A stretch of DNA of 64,000 nucleotides, taken from Paenibacillus durus. Lineage in GTDB: Bacteria; Bacillota; Bacilli; Paenibacillales; Paenibacillaceae. The translations under genes and the position numbers were made by a program. The number at the start of each line of letters is the position of its first letter. The first letter of the stretch is position 1. The stretch spans positions 5,270,001 to 5,334,000 of the forward strand of contig NZ_CP009288.1 in NCBI RefSeq assembly GCF_000756615.1. The letters run 5' to 3'. This document shows positions 62,184-64,000 of this stretch, piece after piece. The notes beneath the pieces were generated by a model, which worked only from the letters and a program-made list of their open reading frames with translations, did no database searches and was not told where the DNA came from.

Positions 62184-64000
62184 TTATTCTCCGTCTTTCT
62201 CCAGCGATACCGGCTCTTTCTTACGCACGGTCAGTTCGCCGTTCTCTTCGTCAATCTTGAGCAAATCGCCCTTGGTAATATTGCCCTTCAGCATTTCTTC
62301 GGACAGACGGTCCTCGATATGCTTCTGGATTGCGCGGCGCAGCGGACGCGCACCGAATGCTGGATCAAATCCTTCTTTGGCCAGGAAAGCTTTCGCTTCG
62401 TCCGTCAGTTCGAAATCGACGGCGTATTCACGCAGCCGTTTGCGCAGCTCTTCGGACATCAGCGTAACGATCTCCGCGATGTGCTTCTCTTCCAGCGAGT
62501 GGAACACGATGATTTCGTCGATCCGGTTCAGGAACTCCGGACGGAAGCTCTTCTTGAGCTCATCCATGACCTTGCCCTTCATGCTCGAGTATTCGGCGCC
62601 GGCATCCTGTACCGCCGTAAATCCGAGCGTGGAGTTGCGTTTGATCGCTTGCGCGCCAACATTCGAGGTCAGAATGATCAGCGTATTGCGGAAATCGACG
62701 ACGCGTCCTTTGGAATCGGTCAAGCGGCCGTCTTCCAGCACCTGCAGCAGGATGTTGAATACTTCAGGGTGCGCCTTCTCAATTTCATCCAGCAGAACTA
62801 CCGAGTACGGCTTGCGGCGTACTTTCTCGGTAAGCTGTCCACCTTCTTCATAGCCTACATATCCCGGAGGCGCCCCTACAAGGCGGGAAGTGGAGTGTTT
62901 CTCCATGTACTCCGACATATCGATACGGATAACGGCATTCTCGTCTCCGAACATCGCTTCGGCAAGCGCACGCGCTAGTTCCGTCTTACCAACCCCAGTC
63001 GGGCCGAGGAAGATAAAGGAGCCCATCGGACGCTTCGGATCTTTCAGACCGGCACGAGCCCGGCGGATGGCCCGGCTGACCGCTTTGACAGCCTCATCCT
63101 GGCCGATAACACGGTCATGCAGCAGAGCTTCCATATTGAGCAGGCGTTCCGTTTCTTCTTCTTTCAGCTTATTAACAGGAATTCCGGTCCAGCTGGCTAC
63201 CACTTGAGCGATATCCTCAGGGGTAACCTCGGAATCGGTACGTCCTTGTTTTTCTTTCCATTGATTCTTCGTCGTATCAAGCTCTTCACGGATTTTTTGC
63301 TCCGTATCACGAAGGGCAGCCGCTTTTTCGAACTCTTGGCTTTGAACAGCGGCGTCTTTCTCCTTGCGGATATCGTCCAGCCGCGTTTCCAGCTCTTTCA
63401 AATTCGGCGGAATCGTGTAAGAGTTCAGCCTTACTTTGGAGCCCGCCTCATCAATAAGGTCGATCGCCTTATCCGGCAGGAAGCGGTCGGTGATATAGCG
63501 GTCGGACAGCTTCACGGCTTGAACGATCGCCTCATCCGTAATTTTTACGCGGTGATGCGCTTCATAGCGGTCGCGCAGGCCGTAAAGGATTTGAACGGCT
63601 TCATCCGGAGTTGGCTGATCTACCGTGATGGGTTGGAAACGACGCTCCAGAGCCGCATCCTTCTCGATGTACTTGCGGTACTCATCCAGCGTTGTCGCGC
63701 CGATGCATTGCAGCTCGCCGCGGGCCAGCGCGGGTTTCAGGATGTTGGAAGCGTCAATGGCGCCCTCAGCCCCGCCTGCACCGATCAGCGTATGCAATTC
63801 GTCGATGAAGAGCACAATGTTGCCCGCCTGACGAATTTCATCCATGATCTTTTTGAGACGATCTTCGAATTCACCGCGATATTTGGTACCGGCAACGACC
63901 GAGCCCATATCCAGCGTCATTACGCGCTTGTCACGCAGCGTTTCCGGAATCTCGTTATTGATAATCTTTTGTGCCAAGCCTTCGGCGATTGCCGTTTTAC
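62184..64000 (-). CDS. clpC: ATP-dependent Clp protease ATPase subunit ClpC (5' end missing)
   Basis: The C-terminal 605 residues of a class I Hsp100 unfoldase that feeds ClpP and, with McsB and MecA, governs stress response and competence. The window begins within the first Walker A (KTAIAEGLA). The middle helical region with a UVR-like RKEKDAAVQSQEFEKAAALRD lies in the M-domain area. The second ATPase has GPTGVGKTELARALAEAMFG and a complete C-terminal part. The ctsR-mcsA-mcsB genes expected upstream are outside the window. Following order clpC-radA-disA matches B. subtilis. Confidence 0.97.
   Translation of the reverse strand, partial: KTAIAEGLAQKIINNEIPETLRDKRVMTLDMGSVVAGTKYRGEFEDRLKKIMDEIRQAGNIVLFIDELHTLIGAGGAEGAIDASNILKPALARGELQCIGATTLDEYRKYIEKDAALERRFQPITVDQPTPDEAVQILYGLRDRYEAHHRVKITDEAIVQAVKLSDRYITDRFLPDKAIDLIDEAGSKVRLNSYTIPPNLKELETRLDDIRKEKDAAVQSQEFEKAAALRDTEQKIREELDTTKNQWKEKQGRTDSEVTPEDIAQVVASWTGIPVNKLKEEETERLLNMEALLHDRVIGQDEAVKAVSRAIRRARAGLKDPKRPMGSFIFLGPTGVGKTELARALAEAMFGDENAVIRIDMSEYMEKHSTSRLVGAPPGYVGYEEGGQLTEKVRRKPYSVVLLDEIEKAHPEVFNILLQVLEDGRLTDSKGRVVDFRNTLIILTSNVGAQAIKRNSTLGFTAVQDAGAEYSSMKGKVMDELKKSFRPEFLNRIDEIIVFHSLEEKHIAEIVTLMSEELRKRLREYAVDFELTDEAKAFLAKEGFDPAFGARPLRRAIQKHIEDRLSEEMLKGNITKGDLLKIDEENGELTVRKKEPVSLEKDGE

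Overview
This window looks like core chromosome of an endospore-forming member of the Bacillales, most likely a Paenibacillus or close relative. Three things point there: sporulation and germination genes (spoIIM, pdaB, kbaA, gerD, cwlD, sigH), a gene order that follows the classical Bacillus subtilis rrn to ispD region almost gene for gene, and strong AGGAGG-type ribosome binding sites matching the 16S 3' end. Genus is an inference; I could run no search. Nearly everything is read on the minus strand, so the region runs from high to low coordinates. Only pdaB, gerD and one small cysteine-rich protein gene lie on the plus strand.

Layout in transcription order: the 3' part of clpC, then radA, disA, pssA, the PIN/TRAM gene yacL, ispD-ispF-gltX, a Cys-type T-box with cysE-cysS-mrnC-rlmB-rae1, and sigH (49-64 kb). 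Next come rpmG-secE-nusG-rplK-rplA, an L10 leader with rplJ-rplL, a methyltransferase, rpoB-rpoC, and the str operon (L7Ae-like gene, rpsL, rpsG, fusA, tuf) (31.5-48.4 kb). A globin-coupled sensor gene then interrupts the cluster. It is followed by the S10/spc/alpha ribosomal superoperon from rpsJ to rplQ with secY, adk, map, a KOW protein, infA and rpoA (14.3-29.8 kb), then truA, rplM-rpsI, a cysH-sat sulfate assimilation pair, cwlD, salA, gerD (plus), kbaA, a PPK2-type polyphosphate kinase, pdaB (plus), spoIIM, a small unknown gene, and an rRNA operon cut by the window edge (1-3.6 kb).

The genes supply transcription (rpoA, rpoB, rpoC, nusG, sigH), translation (about 30 ribosomal proteins, initiation and elongation factors, two aminoacyl-tRNA synthetases, rRNA), export (secY, secE), DNA integrity (radA, disA), proteolysis (clpC), isoprenoid and phospholipid synthesis (ispD, ispF, pssA), and cysteine and sulfur supply. 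I see no phage, insertion sequence, CRISPR array, or obvious new defence or biosynthetic system. The points most worth a second look are: the 5S rRNA gene lying between 16S and the tRNA/23S genes; the HemAT-like sensor inside the ribosomal protein cluster; the 268-base non-coding rplQ-truA spacer that ends in a terminator right at the truA ribosome binding site; the cwlD ribosome binding site buried in the sat terminator; a possible CTG start for kbaA; and several structured leaders (rpoB, rplM, rpsL, rpsJ).
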